From the NCBI GenBank assembly GCA_013433145.1, contig CM024186.1:3290001-3354000 (forward strand): 64,000 nt of DNA, in the 5' to 3' direction. Below, in pieces: positions 52,639 to 64,000 of the stretch (the stretch's first letter is position 1; each line of letters starts with the position of its first letter). Under the pieces are notes generated by a model that was given only the letters and a program-made list of their open reading frames with translations, was not told the DNA's origin and ran no database searches. A program made the position numbers and the translations under genes. The DNA comes from Ascaris suum. Taxonomy: Eukaryota > Nematoda > Chromadorea > Rhabditida > Ascarididae.

Positions 52639-54589
52639 TCCCCTCCCGATCAACATATCCCTCCCTCCTTCCCCTCTCGCACAATCAGCACCTTCTCCTC
52701 TCACTTTGGAATATGATGAGCAAGTTGTACGTTTGTTCTCATAGAAATGCGACAACGATGTCTATAAATAGGCTGATATTTTATACATTATACGTCAATC
52801 AGTGTGATAGTATGCATGCATATTCATATTCTCTATCTCGAGGGAATACCATGCAAATCACAACGGGTAACATTGTCACTGATATATGTCAATGAAATAA
52901 ATTCACTTCAACACATCTATATTGTTGCACAATAATAAGTGGCTATGTTGAACACAAAATTGTCCACAAAAATCATACGGCCATATGTATACAAATGGAA
53001 TGAATATGACCACTATATCCATACTATGCTAAACACAACGTAATGCAGCAATAATCATAAAGCTCAAACTTATTTTGATTAGGGAGGGGGAGAGGGGTGA
53101 GAGCATAGGATGCTAGAAATTAGTAAAGTGCAATACACATCCGCACTCGTACTTAATGATTAATTTCCGGTTTTTTCGTAATATCGCTAGCGCAGTAAAT
53201 TCAGAAGAGTATAGCGCTCTTTGAGAAGGCCAGCATAAAAAATTTCTACGAAACTATTCACAGAATCCGTGAAAGTGGATAATCTTTGTTGCTTCGATGA
53301 GTATCGAATATCCTTTCCAGTCTTTTGAATTTATTACGTTATAGATGATGACATCGAGAATATTAGATTCAAGGTGTTCAACATCTCCATCTTTACCTTT
53401 GATGAAGTTTTTATGAATCCAGATAGCTCTGCGGTTATTCGGTGGAGAATATTCATAGATATTTGGTACAGAACAAATATAAAATGTTAATATACAATAA
53501 ATAATAAATATGCAATATGTAAATTTAAACAGTAATGAAAACCTAGAGCAACAATCAATGTAAAGTTATACAAAAAGGAGATGATAACAAATTGCTGATC
53601 TGTAATCATGAGCTTTATAATACAAAACTGAATCGATGCAAACTTTCAACTCGATGAGATACGAAATTGAATAGATTTTTGATTGTTGCTCTTTAATTCA
53701 CTCTCAACGTTTTAGTCGAAGTTTTGCGATTTGACTTTCATTATTTAGAATTATTTAAATAATGATAGCGTTATGAAATTATTTAGTTATTTCAATTGCT
53801 TTGTATATTAAAAAAAAAATAATATTGCTTAAGTGAGCATAATGGCATCATAGTCGATATGACGTAGAAAATTATCACCTATCTCGATTAGAAATTAAAT
53901 TAAAGAATGTATATTTATAAATGAATTAATATATGAATTAAAAATCGACTATTTACCCCTTCGTTCTTGTTCCGCTTTTAGAGTATCTTTGTGACTCACA
54001 ATTTCAGAATGAAATCCGCGATTCACGAGTTGGCAAAATCGGTCAGCGATCATAGAACTGAAATTAGCGCTCTAATATTGCTAGCATTCCGTGATCGGGA
54101 AGTGGCGAATGATCTTTGATGAGCTACTAGTTTGAAGAAAAAACTGAAACTCATATTTTTGAAAATTTCCTTTAAATTTTGATTCTATTTGACTTCGTCG
54201 AAATGTTGAATTTTTTATGAACATTTTTTCCGTAACTAAAAAAGAAGATGATGGTATATCGCTGATATAAATCAACTTAGTGATAATAATAATAATATCG
54301 ACTGGTGCTCTTCTCTGTGGCATCTATGATGATGAATTGAGATTGATTTCAATTTTTATGGACAACCAATTAGGTTCCCTATCGAAATTCACACTAACAA
54401 ATTAATTTCAGGTCACAAAAAAAATCAAAAGTATTTCTTATTTTAAAAAACCTTTCGCATTCCTATTTTTATCATAACGTCAACATTTCTTTTTGAATAT
54501 TTATCGCCGAACATTACTATACGATGAATATGCAAATTTTTATTTTAATATTCTAATACTATTCAAAAATCCTTGTATTAAAATATACT

Positions 54590-54660
54590 AGCCTGAAATA
54601 AATCTGCTATCCTGAAATAATTTTTTCTATCCTGGAATAAAATTTGCTATCCTGGCAATT
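54590..54660. repeat. Degenerate tandem repeat around GCTATCCTGAAATAA
   Basis: Four diverged copies of a 20-25-base unit containing CTATCCTGAAATAA or a close variant, in intergenic DNA. Confidence 0.8.
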
Positions 54661-55442
54661 ACTATAAGATATGAAATACATATTGTTGAATATTATCCTA
54701 TAATAGTAGGGATCAACATGAGAAATATCGATTCATTAATCACAAGGTCTCATATTAAAAGGACTATTATTGCTATTCTGCGATAATAGATTTTTCAAAT
54801 AACAGTTGAGAGTTCATCTTTGAAAAAAAAAAAACTATTATATTCTTTCCATTTTCCTATAAACTTTATCAGATGAAAATAGCTTATTCGGCTTGTTAAT
54901 TAAAGGAATGAAACTGAATTGAATCGTTAGTTAAAGAGGGGAATGCATTTAGCTTCATATTATTTGACTGCACTTTAAATATTTACGTATTATTTGACTC
55001 TCTGATCTTTAATTTTCTTTAACTTTATTTGTTCATGTAACTTTGTTGGTCGAACTTCCACATTTGATATACTTTTGAATGAGAAATAAAGGGCAAGAAA
55101 GCGAAAGAAAATTTCAACCGAATCCAACGTTATCCATGTTGTCCCTAGTGATCTCCGACTGTCATGGATCCTTATTCCAACAACCGATGCCATATACTCG
55201 ATACTTCGATGAACGATCATATCCGATCCTCATATTGACCCGTTATGCAGTAGCAGTTATTCCGAATAGGAGATTTGATGATACCTATATCGGCTCATAT
55301 CGCAATAGCCGAACAGTTGTGCTACTTGGTAGTCTGAACAGTGTTGATTGCATATCACCTATAATAAATTAAATCAACTATATTGGCTGAGACTTAAATA
55401 ATATTCACTGCTTGATGATGAATGAAAATACTAATGATCCAC

Positions 55443-55513
55443 TGATGTTATCAAAGAATGCGACTTCCCACTTACCAATCAGATGCTCTAACCAGCCGAG
55501 CAACTATAGGCGC
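55443..55513 (-). pseudogene. Degenerate tRNA-like sequence, Thr(GGU) type
   Basis: On the minus strand GCGCCTATAG is followed by a D-arm (GCTC, GGCTGGTTA, GAGC) and an anticodon loop TTGGTAA, giving GGU for Thr. The anticodon stem is badly paired, two bases seem inserted before the D-arm, the T-arm is not recognisable and no 3' acceptor strand pairs with GCGCCTA. It looks like a tRNA pseudogene or a tRNA-derived repeat head. Confidence 0.4.
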
Positions 55514-56998
55514 TTTCAACCACCATCATTTTTTTTTCAAATCTTCTCATTTCTACCATGCACATGATGTAATACACTCGTCCATATCCATCTGGTATTT
55601 TCTGAAGGGAAAATAACCACATCTTCAAAACGATCTGGTATCATATCCATTCGGTATTTTTTCCTTGTAGTTTCAAAACAAAAACTGTTAAATAGAAACT
55701 AATTTACATTGACACATTTTCTCAGAAATATTGTAATAGTAATGAGAGAAAGTAATAATAGTAACAAAGCTCCATTCTCTAAAATTAAATTCAACGTGCC
55801 AACTTGTTAACAAATCAAGCATCACACCCACATCAATTAATATAACTACACAGTGAAATTCAATTTAGCGTCAAAACTGGTTGTATGCATAATCGGCAAA
55901 GTATGATGATATTTTGGGGAAACAAGTTGCTGAAAACATCAAATGGGATGAGAAATTTACAACAACATGCTAAAACTTATTTTTGTTGTCATTTATTTGA
56001 ATGTTGTTAAGTAATAGGAAGTTGATGAGGTAAATTTTCGACCAATAATTCAACTGTAATATATTCGAAACGCTTTTTGAACATTTAATTTGCCATTTAA
56101 AGAAAAGAAATAAGTAAATATGATATTGCAATGAAAATGAATATTTTTATGAGAGACGCGTGTTGAATCTTAAGCAAGAAATAAAAATATCTCTGATATA
56201 TAATGATTGAAAAAAAGGCTGAAAATGCCCTTAGAATGGCTGAAATTTCTTTTTAAAAAAAGAGAGAAAATATTGAAAATGATTGAAAATCTACGTAACG
56301 ATAGATGATTATCGAGGAAATATTCACTCTTTGGAAGAAGGGAAAACCTTATTTTGAGAACTAATTATATGATTTAAACTATTTGTAAACTAATGGAAAT
56401 TCTAACCCCGCAATAAAAGTGATATTTTTTTAATGTAATGAAAGAAAACTCTTATTTTTGGCATCTTTAAACAAAAGATGAAAACATTTTTAGTTTTGAG
56501 ATGACATAGTGATTAACTGCGAATAATGTCACATATGAGAGTAGTCTTTTATGATAGACTTTAATAAATAAACTCATTTGCCTTGAATCACTTATCCATT
56601 ATTAAGTCCTTTAATAAGGTTAAGAACTTTTTCATATGTACCCCCAACTGGCTTATACAACCATCTAATTCCTTTTCCACGTCTAAATGCCTTTTAATTG
56701 CCGATAATTCCTTCATGACTGATTGAATAAAAGATATAAGAAACTCAAAAAGTAATTGATAGACAAAAAATCAAAATGAGTAAATTAGTTATGACAGAAT
56801 GCTCGCTATTTATGTGAAAAAATCTGCAGAATTTAACGACTACTTTGACGCGTAATACATGCAAGATACACATAAAGAATATAAAAGAAATATGAATACT
56901 ACATTTATAAATGGAAAGGTGTTGACGACGGAATTGAGTACAAATACAGAAGAAGCGAACAATACAGCCGTCCAAACAATGCGAGACAATGTATGCAA

Positions 56999-57035
56999 GA
57001 ATGAACGAATGAACGAATGAATGAATGAATGAATG
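56999..57035. repeat. (GAAT)n array
   Basis: Nine tetranucleotide units, the first few with C for T changes (GAAC). Confidence 0.95.
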
Positions 57036-57252
57036 CAAGCTCTAGCCGTTTTGAGAGCTGTTTGTGTAGCTCTCAAAAAGTCATAGGTATTTTCACATGC
57101 ATCACCGCCGGAGAAGAATATCTTCTTTTTGCGGCGCCTGGTCGTCACCGGAAGTCCGAGCGATTCATCATCGAAGACGTTTCGCGACAACATAAAAGAC
57201 ATATATGTAACACATAGGAGGAAAACATAAAACAAAACATATATGGGAACCA

Positions 57253-57372
<120 letters not shown>

Positions 57373-58245
57373 CCATAAATTGAATGCGTAAATGCGTATC
57401 TCAAGGAATAAGGGTGAATGCAAAATGCAAATATCGGCTTGGATATCTTAGCTGGTTTCATTCTGGAAAGATCTCAAGAGATTATAGGAAATACTGCAGT
57501 TAAGGACGAGGAAGATTTGGATGAAAACTCGTTCTGAGCGTTGCTGTCTTCTGTGGGAACAAGAAGTAAACCAACGTGAAAAGACGCAATTAAGACAAAT
57601 CATCCACCTATAGTTCATCTTTTCTCTTATTAAAATAATACGTATTTCAACTCTGAAATCAAATTTTAATTACTATCATCGTTCGTGTTAAATTTAACAA
57701 AAGAATGTGTTATAGTGATAATAATAGCAGAAATGTGCTTCTAAGAAAAATCTCGTCTATAAAAGAGCATAAGCTTAAACAATTACAAATTTTAAGAGCT
57801 TTGCTACTTTCAAAGTGATAATCTAAGGCTGATAAAAAAAATATACTGCTAATTCAATAATTGTTACTGATTAATAAAGAAAAAAGGGACAAAAAAAGAC
57901 AGAATGGGGAGGGAAAAAAGGAAATACAGAAAGAGAGGGCATGAAATGAAACAACAAGTGATTAAATAGCGGAAAATGAACATGACTAGCTACCCACACC
58001 AACACCAGATGAAGTGAAAGACGAATGAAAACATATTAAGTCGTTGGAGGCTAGAAAGCAAAAGAAAAAAAATAGAAAGCAAAAGTTGAAACAATTAACA
58101 AAAATATGGCTAACAATAGCGAGATTCAATGAAAACACGGCATGAGCTCTTTATGGATGTACGTTAATTTTTTTTTCAACACGTAGCTCCATCGCATGAA
58201 CACGATGCCGGCTGCAAGAATCTGTCAGGAAGACTGCCACAATGT

Positions 58246-58296
58246 GTGCCTAGACTGGCACATTACGTGCCTAGACTGGCACAATATGTGCCTATG
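58246..58296. repeat. 21-bp tandem repeat with built-in hairpin, 2.4 copies
   Basis: Units 58246-58266 and 58267-58287 start GTGCCTAGACTGGCAC; a third partial copy follows. GTGCC and GGCAC pair across a six-base loop in each unit. Confidence 0.9.
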
Positions 58297-59163
58297 TATT
58301 TTACAGCATCTATTTGGCAGAGTGAAAAAAAAATGACCAGACACTACAAATTCGACTCATCTTTCAGTCGCGTTCGACCCGTTCAGGGAATACAGTTAGT
58401 TGTTCCGCTAAATTTACAGCGCATTTAAACGTCAGCATATCATAGCGATTATGATGAATTATAATGAAATGCAAAATAGGAGGTTATTCTATAGTCGAAT
58501 TTTATCACCACAACGCTAATGTTTGATGGGGTGAAGGATTGAAATTGCTGAACGACATACACCTACATATATGCGCAGACAAACACTCCGACATAAACGT
58601 ATTCAACATCATATGTTTATGTTGAAGTGTGCGAAATTCCTTTAAAACGCGAAAAAAATGGCGGAAACTTGGCAAATTTGATTGATCCATATAGCTTAAA
58701 ACTAAACTTAAGTTGGGAGAATTTCCAAAAGATGCAAGAATGAAAAATTCAACGCAAGAAGCATATGTTAAATAAAATTGTGTTGAGCGATTTTGTTGAG
58801 ATAAGAAGATTTTTGATACGGTTTGTCAATATGAGTAAAAGGCGAATGAAATACAGCAAACTGAGATGTGAAAATCATCTTCACTCAATTCATAAAAGAA
58901 AAACCAATACCGCCTAAACTCGTTGTTTTTTTTTCTTAAGTATTTGCTTATATTTTATACATTCTATACGCATTTAAAGTATTCAATTTTCAACAGTTAC
59001 ATGACAACTTATATTTTAATTAAAAATATTTTATGAAAGAACTATTGTCAAAGAGGAGAAGGAAGTGACCGAGGACGGATGCATATTACTCATTGATTAT
59101 TTAGAAATAGTGAAATGAGGAAGTTAAGCAACTCAAAAAATTATGTAGTCGTAGGGAAAGAAA

Positions 59164-59301
<138 letters not shown>

Positions 59302-60671
59302 CTGTCTTCTTAGCATTTCGCCGATGCTATCTTATCCCTCTTAAGCATCCCCTCCACCTCCTTCTCTTTCTTATCAGCGACTCTTCGTTCATCCAGCATT
59401 ATTGACCTACCAGACAGAAAGTTCTGGTCATTCTTCCTCATCCGCCCATTCCCCAATCCCTCCGCCTGCCCTTCGCGGATACAAAAATCATCAGCGCAGT
59501 TTATTGCCACTACGCACTACCTGAATAACGTCGCCGATGCAGTATACCTTTGATTGGGCAAATTTCAGCTTCCCGAACAGGCGTTTCATAAAGGTTAAAG
59601 CAAAATATCCGCAATGCAGGTCCGCTAGGCTGAGCAATACAGAAAGAAAGAAATCTAGAAGCACAATCAACAGATCGTTAACGAACTTCAATAGCGTCAT
59701 AGCAGATGCTACAGACAAGTTTGCTAATACCTTTGTTGCAATATGCAAATTCAGGAGGTTGTTTTATGACGGGTAGTCAAATGCCTAATTTAAATCACAT
59801 ATCAATAAGAGACTCTACAAAGGTTGATCGCCTTCAGCAAATCGAATATTCATATAAAATTAGACATCGCTAGCGTGAAATGTAACAGGAATCTTAGAAC
59901 CTGCCGCAAGGAAATGAGATGGCATTAGGTATTCGAAAAAAAGCGCAATCTGTTGTGAGGTAGTAGGATCATCTATAAAGTAAGGGGATTCTAGTTTGTC
60001 TTCCGGAGGAAGTGAAAATAGATTCCACCATGGAGCACATCATTACAAGAAGGCTACTATCGGTAATTGTATCAATAATGGAGATTTTAATGAAGTCATC
60101 GAAAAATAAAACTGCGCTCTATATTATTCCTTCGTTTTTTATCCTTATCCAGTAAGAAAATATTGAAAAGAGGAGATCGAGTGTGGTTGTGTACTGATTG
60201 GGCAATGCACTATAGCAAACAAGAAGTGAAAAATGCAACAGCCTCTATTCATTTTTTTTTTCGATGGGAATGGATCGTTGCCGCTTTGTAAATGCACGTG
60301 CTTCTTTCCTTATACGCCCATATGTATACCACATTCATCGATCCATAATTGCGTCGTATTGCATTTTTTTTCCTCTTCTTGCGAAAGCAGTTCATCGTTG
60401 CACTTATTGCTTTATTTCCCAAACATTTCATCGTGCATGAGTGAGTATTTATATAGAATGGTTATCGTATTTGCTTGAACATATCCCCCTCCCCCCGACC
60501 TCCCTCCTGGTACCAATAAATTCTCTAATAATAAACGTTTGACAAAACTTAAATATGTGAGGAAGGGATAATCGTGAGCGGAGATAATAAATAGGTAGCC
60601 TTATGATTCACCGTTGCTTTATTTGTTTTATCGACGATAAAGTATATTTTGGAGAGTTGATTAACTGATAT

Positions 60672-60745
60672 CAAGCATGGTCTAGTGGATAAAGCGTTCA
60701 AATTTCGTTAAACTTTCTTTCACTAATGAATGAACCCTCAATCGA
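60672..60745 (+). pseudogene. Degenerate tRNA-like sequence, possibly Arg(UCG) type
   Basis: AAGCATGGTCTAGTGGATAA plus AGCG resembles the 5' part of a tRNA with its D-loop. An anticodon-like TTTCGTTA follows. The anticodon stem pairs only partly and no T-loop TTCGA or matching acceptor end is seen. Probably a tRNA pseudogene or SINE-type fragment. Confidence 0.3.
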
Positions 60746-61075
60746 AAATAGGTTTTATTGGTAGATGTGTGAAAAAAAGTCAGTGTGGTGCTTTGAAATT
60801 AACAGCTTTCGACATTTTTATTTCAACTTCGAATAATCCGCCTATTTTTTAGGCATTTATAACAGAAAAAATAAACTTAACATCTAGCACATCACTCCCA
60901 AAAATTTAATTATCATCAAGCAACTATTGGAATCTATTTAAGCGTATTCGATAAATAAGTCATTTGCTTTTCAAATAGTACCACTCAAGTAACATCAACC
61001 ATGCAAATGACATCCAATTTATAGTCGATTATACTTCCTCTACAATATTTCAGTTTAAAACAAAAAAAAAAAAGT

Positions 61076-61285
61076 TTACGATTTTTGCTGCGTTTCATTT
61101 ATTTGGCATATTCGCTGGCAAAGTCCAGGCGACCTCCTTACTAAACCGCACTCGCACTTTATTGAAGAAGAAAAAATAACGCTCCCTTTCCGCCAAGAAT
61201 CTTCCGGAAATTCGGCTAAGTTTTGCAACCCCATGGAGTTATATTCAAAATCATAAGATAAACTGTCGGCTGCCATACTATCCAA
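61076..61285 (-). CDS. Candidate downstream exon of the 62.2 kb gene
   Basis: The minus frame contains MAADSLSYDFEYNSMGLQNL, AEFPEDSWRKGSV, then a Cys/Arg-rich end and stop. It follows an acceptor-like GGATAG. Entry phase 2 would match the AG/GTACCT donor of the frame at 62010-62251. It is protein-like in composition but no domain was recognised. Confidence 0.3.
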   Translation of the reverse strand: MDSMAADSLSYDFEYNSMGLQNLAEFPEDSWRKGSVIFSSSIKCECGLVRRSPGLCQRICQINETQQKS

Positions 61286-62009
61286 GATCCGTACGAGATA
61301 TCAGTAGACACAAGAAGAGACGTTTAGAATAAAAACTATATCGTTTAAGAAATGGAGATTTGGAAAAAGAATAAAGAGGTGTTGCATTTTCTAAGGTCCT
61401 GAAATATTTTTTAATCACCAACTGCGTTACAAACCACCTGTAAGTCCAAAAATATATAAATATTTTAGGATTTTAGAGTGGCGAAATCTAGCCTCCCACT
61501 AGGATCCACTTAATCATCTCCCTTATTCTTCTGCTTTTCCTCGCTTAATAGCGTCGAAACGTATAGCAAATTGGTTCTCTTGAGGATGACGTGCAAGTAC
61601 TATTCAGATGAAGGCTTCAAAAGAACAGTCAGTGATGAGTTGAATGGCCTCAGACTTTGCTATACTCAGGAAGCGGAAGCACTTAGAAACGATGTATATG
61701 AAAATTAGCTCTTCAGAAATAGTCGTTAGTAAGTACTGCTTCTCCCAACAACCGGCTAAGATTGATCCAGACTTGTAGTTGATAAAAGATATCAAATATT
61801 CCGAAATCATAGGAAATTATGCATTCGCACAGTAGAGAAAGAGATCTGCCGGCGCTAGATATTACTATATTTTGGCGATATATTCGTGCAGTAAAAAAAA
61901 AAGAACATTTGGAATGGCAGACATTAGAAAATTCCATGAAAGAATTGTCGGAAGGACGCTTGGAGAGGAAAGTTTCCTAGTGAAAAATGAGGGCACTCGT
62001 ATCACGTAA

Positions 62010-62251
62010 TGAATTTTCTTTCGTTCCTTTTGTTCCGTACTGCTCTTCGACATCACTGCCACATTCTCACCTGTCCGATTTTTTAGGGCATAGTTCTCAT
62101 TGCCTTCGTTATCCCGAGTTCTGGTAAATTCCTCAAGGTACCTCAAGAACACCTCTCCTATCATTTCCCGGTGTTTATATAATATCGGGTATGCCACAAC
62201 ATTACTGGTGATCGTCTCTTTTATTTCTTCCTCGCTTTCGGTTGATAACAT
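62010..62251 (-). CDS. Candidate first exon of an unknown protein
   Basis: An ATG on the minus strand opens MLSTESEEEIKETI, then VVAYPILYKHREMIGEVFLR and a charged stretch with NRTGEN and KERKKIHY. The charged, low-complexity-free composition is protein-like, whereas the rest of the same frame down to 61865 is hydrophobic and less convincing. Donors are possible at AG/GTACCT inside FLRY (phase 2) or at TAC/GTGATA (phase 0). The frame at 61076-61285 could be a later exon. No trans-splice acceptor is seen near the ATG. Function unknown. Confidence 0.35.
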
Positions 62252-62484
62252 TTAATTGTAGGTGCCAAAAAAACCAGTGATAAGCGCTAGCTCAAACAAC
62301 ACCCTAACTTTACCGAAATTTGCAACAGCAAGTATTGAAGAGATTATTCCACATCCTGACACCTACTGTCCATCGCTACCTTCTCCACACCTGTTGCGTT
62401 TACGTTTGAATTTTTGTGTTTGTTGTTGAATAATTGACGACCTTTATAGTCGTCGACATAAGCGTGATTAACGACCATTCAATT

Positions 62485-62667
62485 CTAACTTCGTGGCGTT
62501 TTTATGCGGCTTTTTTTGCACTGCAAACGCCATTGTCCAGATGAGTGCTCTGCGCATTGCAATTTTTGCATATTTTTTGCACAGTGACCGCACAAACGAG
62601 TCCGTTCACCTAGCAGTGTTAATGCCTCAACCATAACAGCTATGGCAACGATATTTGCTGAATACAA
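62485..62667 (-). CDS. Short frame with CxxC and WxxxC, possibly a zinc-binding fragment
   Basis: The minus frame starts near a TTTCAG and reads VMVEALTLLGERTRLCGHC, then a Cys and QWRLQCKKSRIKTPRS. Spacing of CxxC with a later WRLQC recalls zinc ribbons at the N-terminus of ISXO2/IS1595-type transposase-derived proteins in invertebrates. That is only a resemblance; the frame is too short to assign. A mobile-element remnant or an exon are both possible. Confidence 0.2.
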   Translation of the reverse strand: MYSANIVAIAVMVEALTLLGERTRLCGHCAKNMQKLQCAEHSSGQWRLQCKKSRIKTPRS

Positions 62668-64000
62668 TTCCTATTTCTGAAACCGTCTTAAAATTTGTAA
62701 ATAAACTTTTTTTCAATGAACCATCAACTATGATTATAGAGAGGAAAATTTTTCTTCATTTATTTATATTGGCCACTCAGGCAAAACCGTTGGTAAACTA
62801 TTGGTCACTATAAAGCATTATTCCCTTACTTCTTTTTCAAACTCTGATGACGCAAGTTAATTTTACAGACGAAATTGTAAAAAACGCATATCGCGCATGC
62901 GCATTCCCACCCACTCATCAATTCTTTTCATCACTAATGAATGCTCATGAAAACTAAAGAGCACAGGCTGAATCATATGTTTACTTATTGGTTGCACTTT
63001 GAACGTTCCTAAATGTGTGAATTGCTTTTTGTTTAGTGATATACTTGTGGAGTTAGTGGACCGAATCATGGAAAAACGAACTAAGCAAACAGCTTTTTCG
63101 GCTGTGATATAGGAATTGAAGAAAATTTCGTGACAACTCAATTTTACAAAGGAGATGTCTGAGCACTAAATTTTTTGTACCCTCCTCCCCCCTCGTCTCC
63201 CCTCTCCCTCTTTCTCGTACCTATCGTTTATATCTTAGAATCCTACGCGTAAAAATTCGCATTACTTAACCTAGATTAATCATTAGAGCACCTGTTTTGT
63301 TCTTGCCTTGTTGCATTCTTTCGTTCTAGGATATCGATATCTTGCCCTTAAATTAATTTTTGGATTCACTTTTCACCTTGGCGGAAATCCCGCATAACGA
63401 TTTACTTTAATTACAATAATTTTCACTCTACCCTTATAATAATGATTGAACTTCATGGTGAACTTGCAAAAAAAAAAATCGTCAGAAACGCCCTACTTGA
63501 ATATTCACGCATAGTTTGAAATTCATTTTGGTTAGAAGGTAATAATAGATAAAGTTCTCCAGGTTCACCTATGCAATAATTATTAATGCATAGAAATTAT
63601 TCGACTTTATGAGAAAGCAAACTAAGGGTGCGATTTCACCATGTAACGAAAAAGTTTTCATATCGTTCTTGCTAGGCTACTCAATAAATGCTTCACGAAA
63701 ATGTGCTCAGAGAATTCAAATAGTCTCAGAATGGCTCTTTGCGAACGAATGACTTTCTGGCAGCTTAAGTTTTATACGCTTGAAGTTCTGCAAAACCGAT
63801 GTGAACAAGTGATACGAATGCTTGAAACATGCTGTAATCATGAGCGACAACTTAATTACACTAATTTACAACTTCGTAGTAATTACAGTAATATCCCAGA
63901 TGCATTCTTCATTAAAAAATTTAAGTCTTCGGTGCAAATATCCGTCCGTGCATGGGTGCATCTTTGCTTCCGCTTAATTACATGCTGAAGTGCTGATATT
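62668..64000. other. End of window, no recognised gene
   Basis: AT-rich with a CT-rich stretch near 63.18 kb. A plus frame at 63701-63988 (FWQLKFYTLEVLQNRCEQ, then a Cys pair) is protein-like, but no family or exon borders were recognised. Confidence 0.35.

Overview
The window looks like nuclear DNA of a nematode, probably one of the parasitic clades. It is very AT-rich and gene-poor, and the genes have many small exons with GT-AG introns. Three gene starts sit 0 to 21 bases after a TTTCAG splice acceptor, as expected for spliced-leader trans-splicing. The best-recognised protein is a CDK8 whose Gln/Met-rich tail resembles the Caenorhabditis protein. No bacterial, viral or organellar gene set is visible, and I cannot name the species.

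Layout. 1-2.9 kb: AT-rich DNA with a 29-base C run and no convincing gene. 2.9-4.7 kb (minus): three exons of a four-transmembrane (4-TM) protein gene, called C here, whose first exon was not found. 8.4-8.6 kb (minus): a lone membrane exon with a basic tail. 9.5-15.3 kb (minus): gene A, a complete 194-residue 4-TM protein. 14.0-14.5 kb: an open, GC-richer island inside intron 1 of A. 20.0-20.4 kb (minus): a probable relative of the same family (B). 24.2-25.3 kb: short coding-like pieces on plus. 26.3-35.0 kb (minus): cdk8 in 13 coding exons, 634 residues, intact. 36.2-37.4 kb: two GC-richer open frames. 44.4-44.7 kb (plus): one possible family exon (D). 49.7-52.1 kb (plus): gene E, a complete 195-residue 4-TM protein. 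52-64 kb: repeats, two degenerate tRNA-like sequences and a few uncertain minus-strand frames at 61-62.7 kb.

The most interesting content is the small set of fast-diverging 4-TM genes (A, C and E, with B, D and the 8.4 kb exon as candidates). They share hydropathy layout and the same intron phases (0, 0, 1), although their sequences hardly align. The cysteine motif before TM1 and the WPF-like motif before TM3 recall LAPTM-type lysosomal proteins and nematode-only proteins of unknown function. The family name is an inference. CDK8 is the kinase of the Mediator kinase module and has no evident functional link with these neighbours.

Repeats are prominent: nine (AT)n arrays of 80-160 bp, C/G homopolymer runs, several tetra- and pentanucleotide arrays, short tandem duplications, and a near-perfect 80-bp palindrome touching one AT array. 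All exon borders were placed by eye from reading frame, splice consensus and family comparison.
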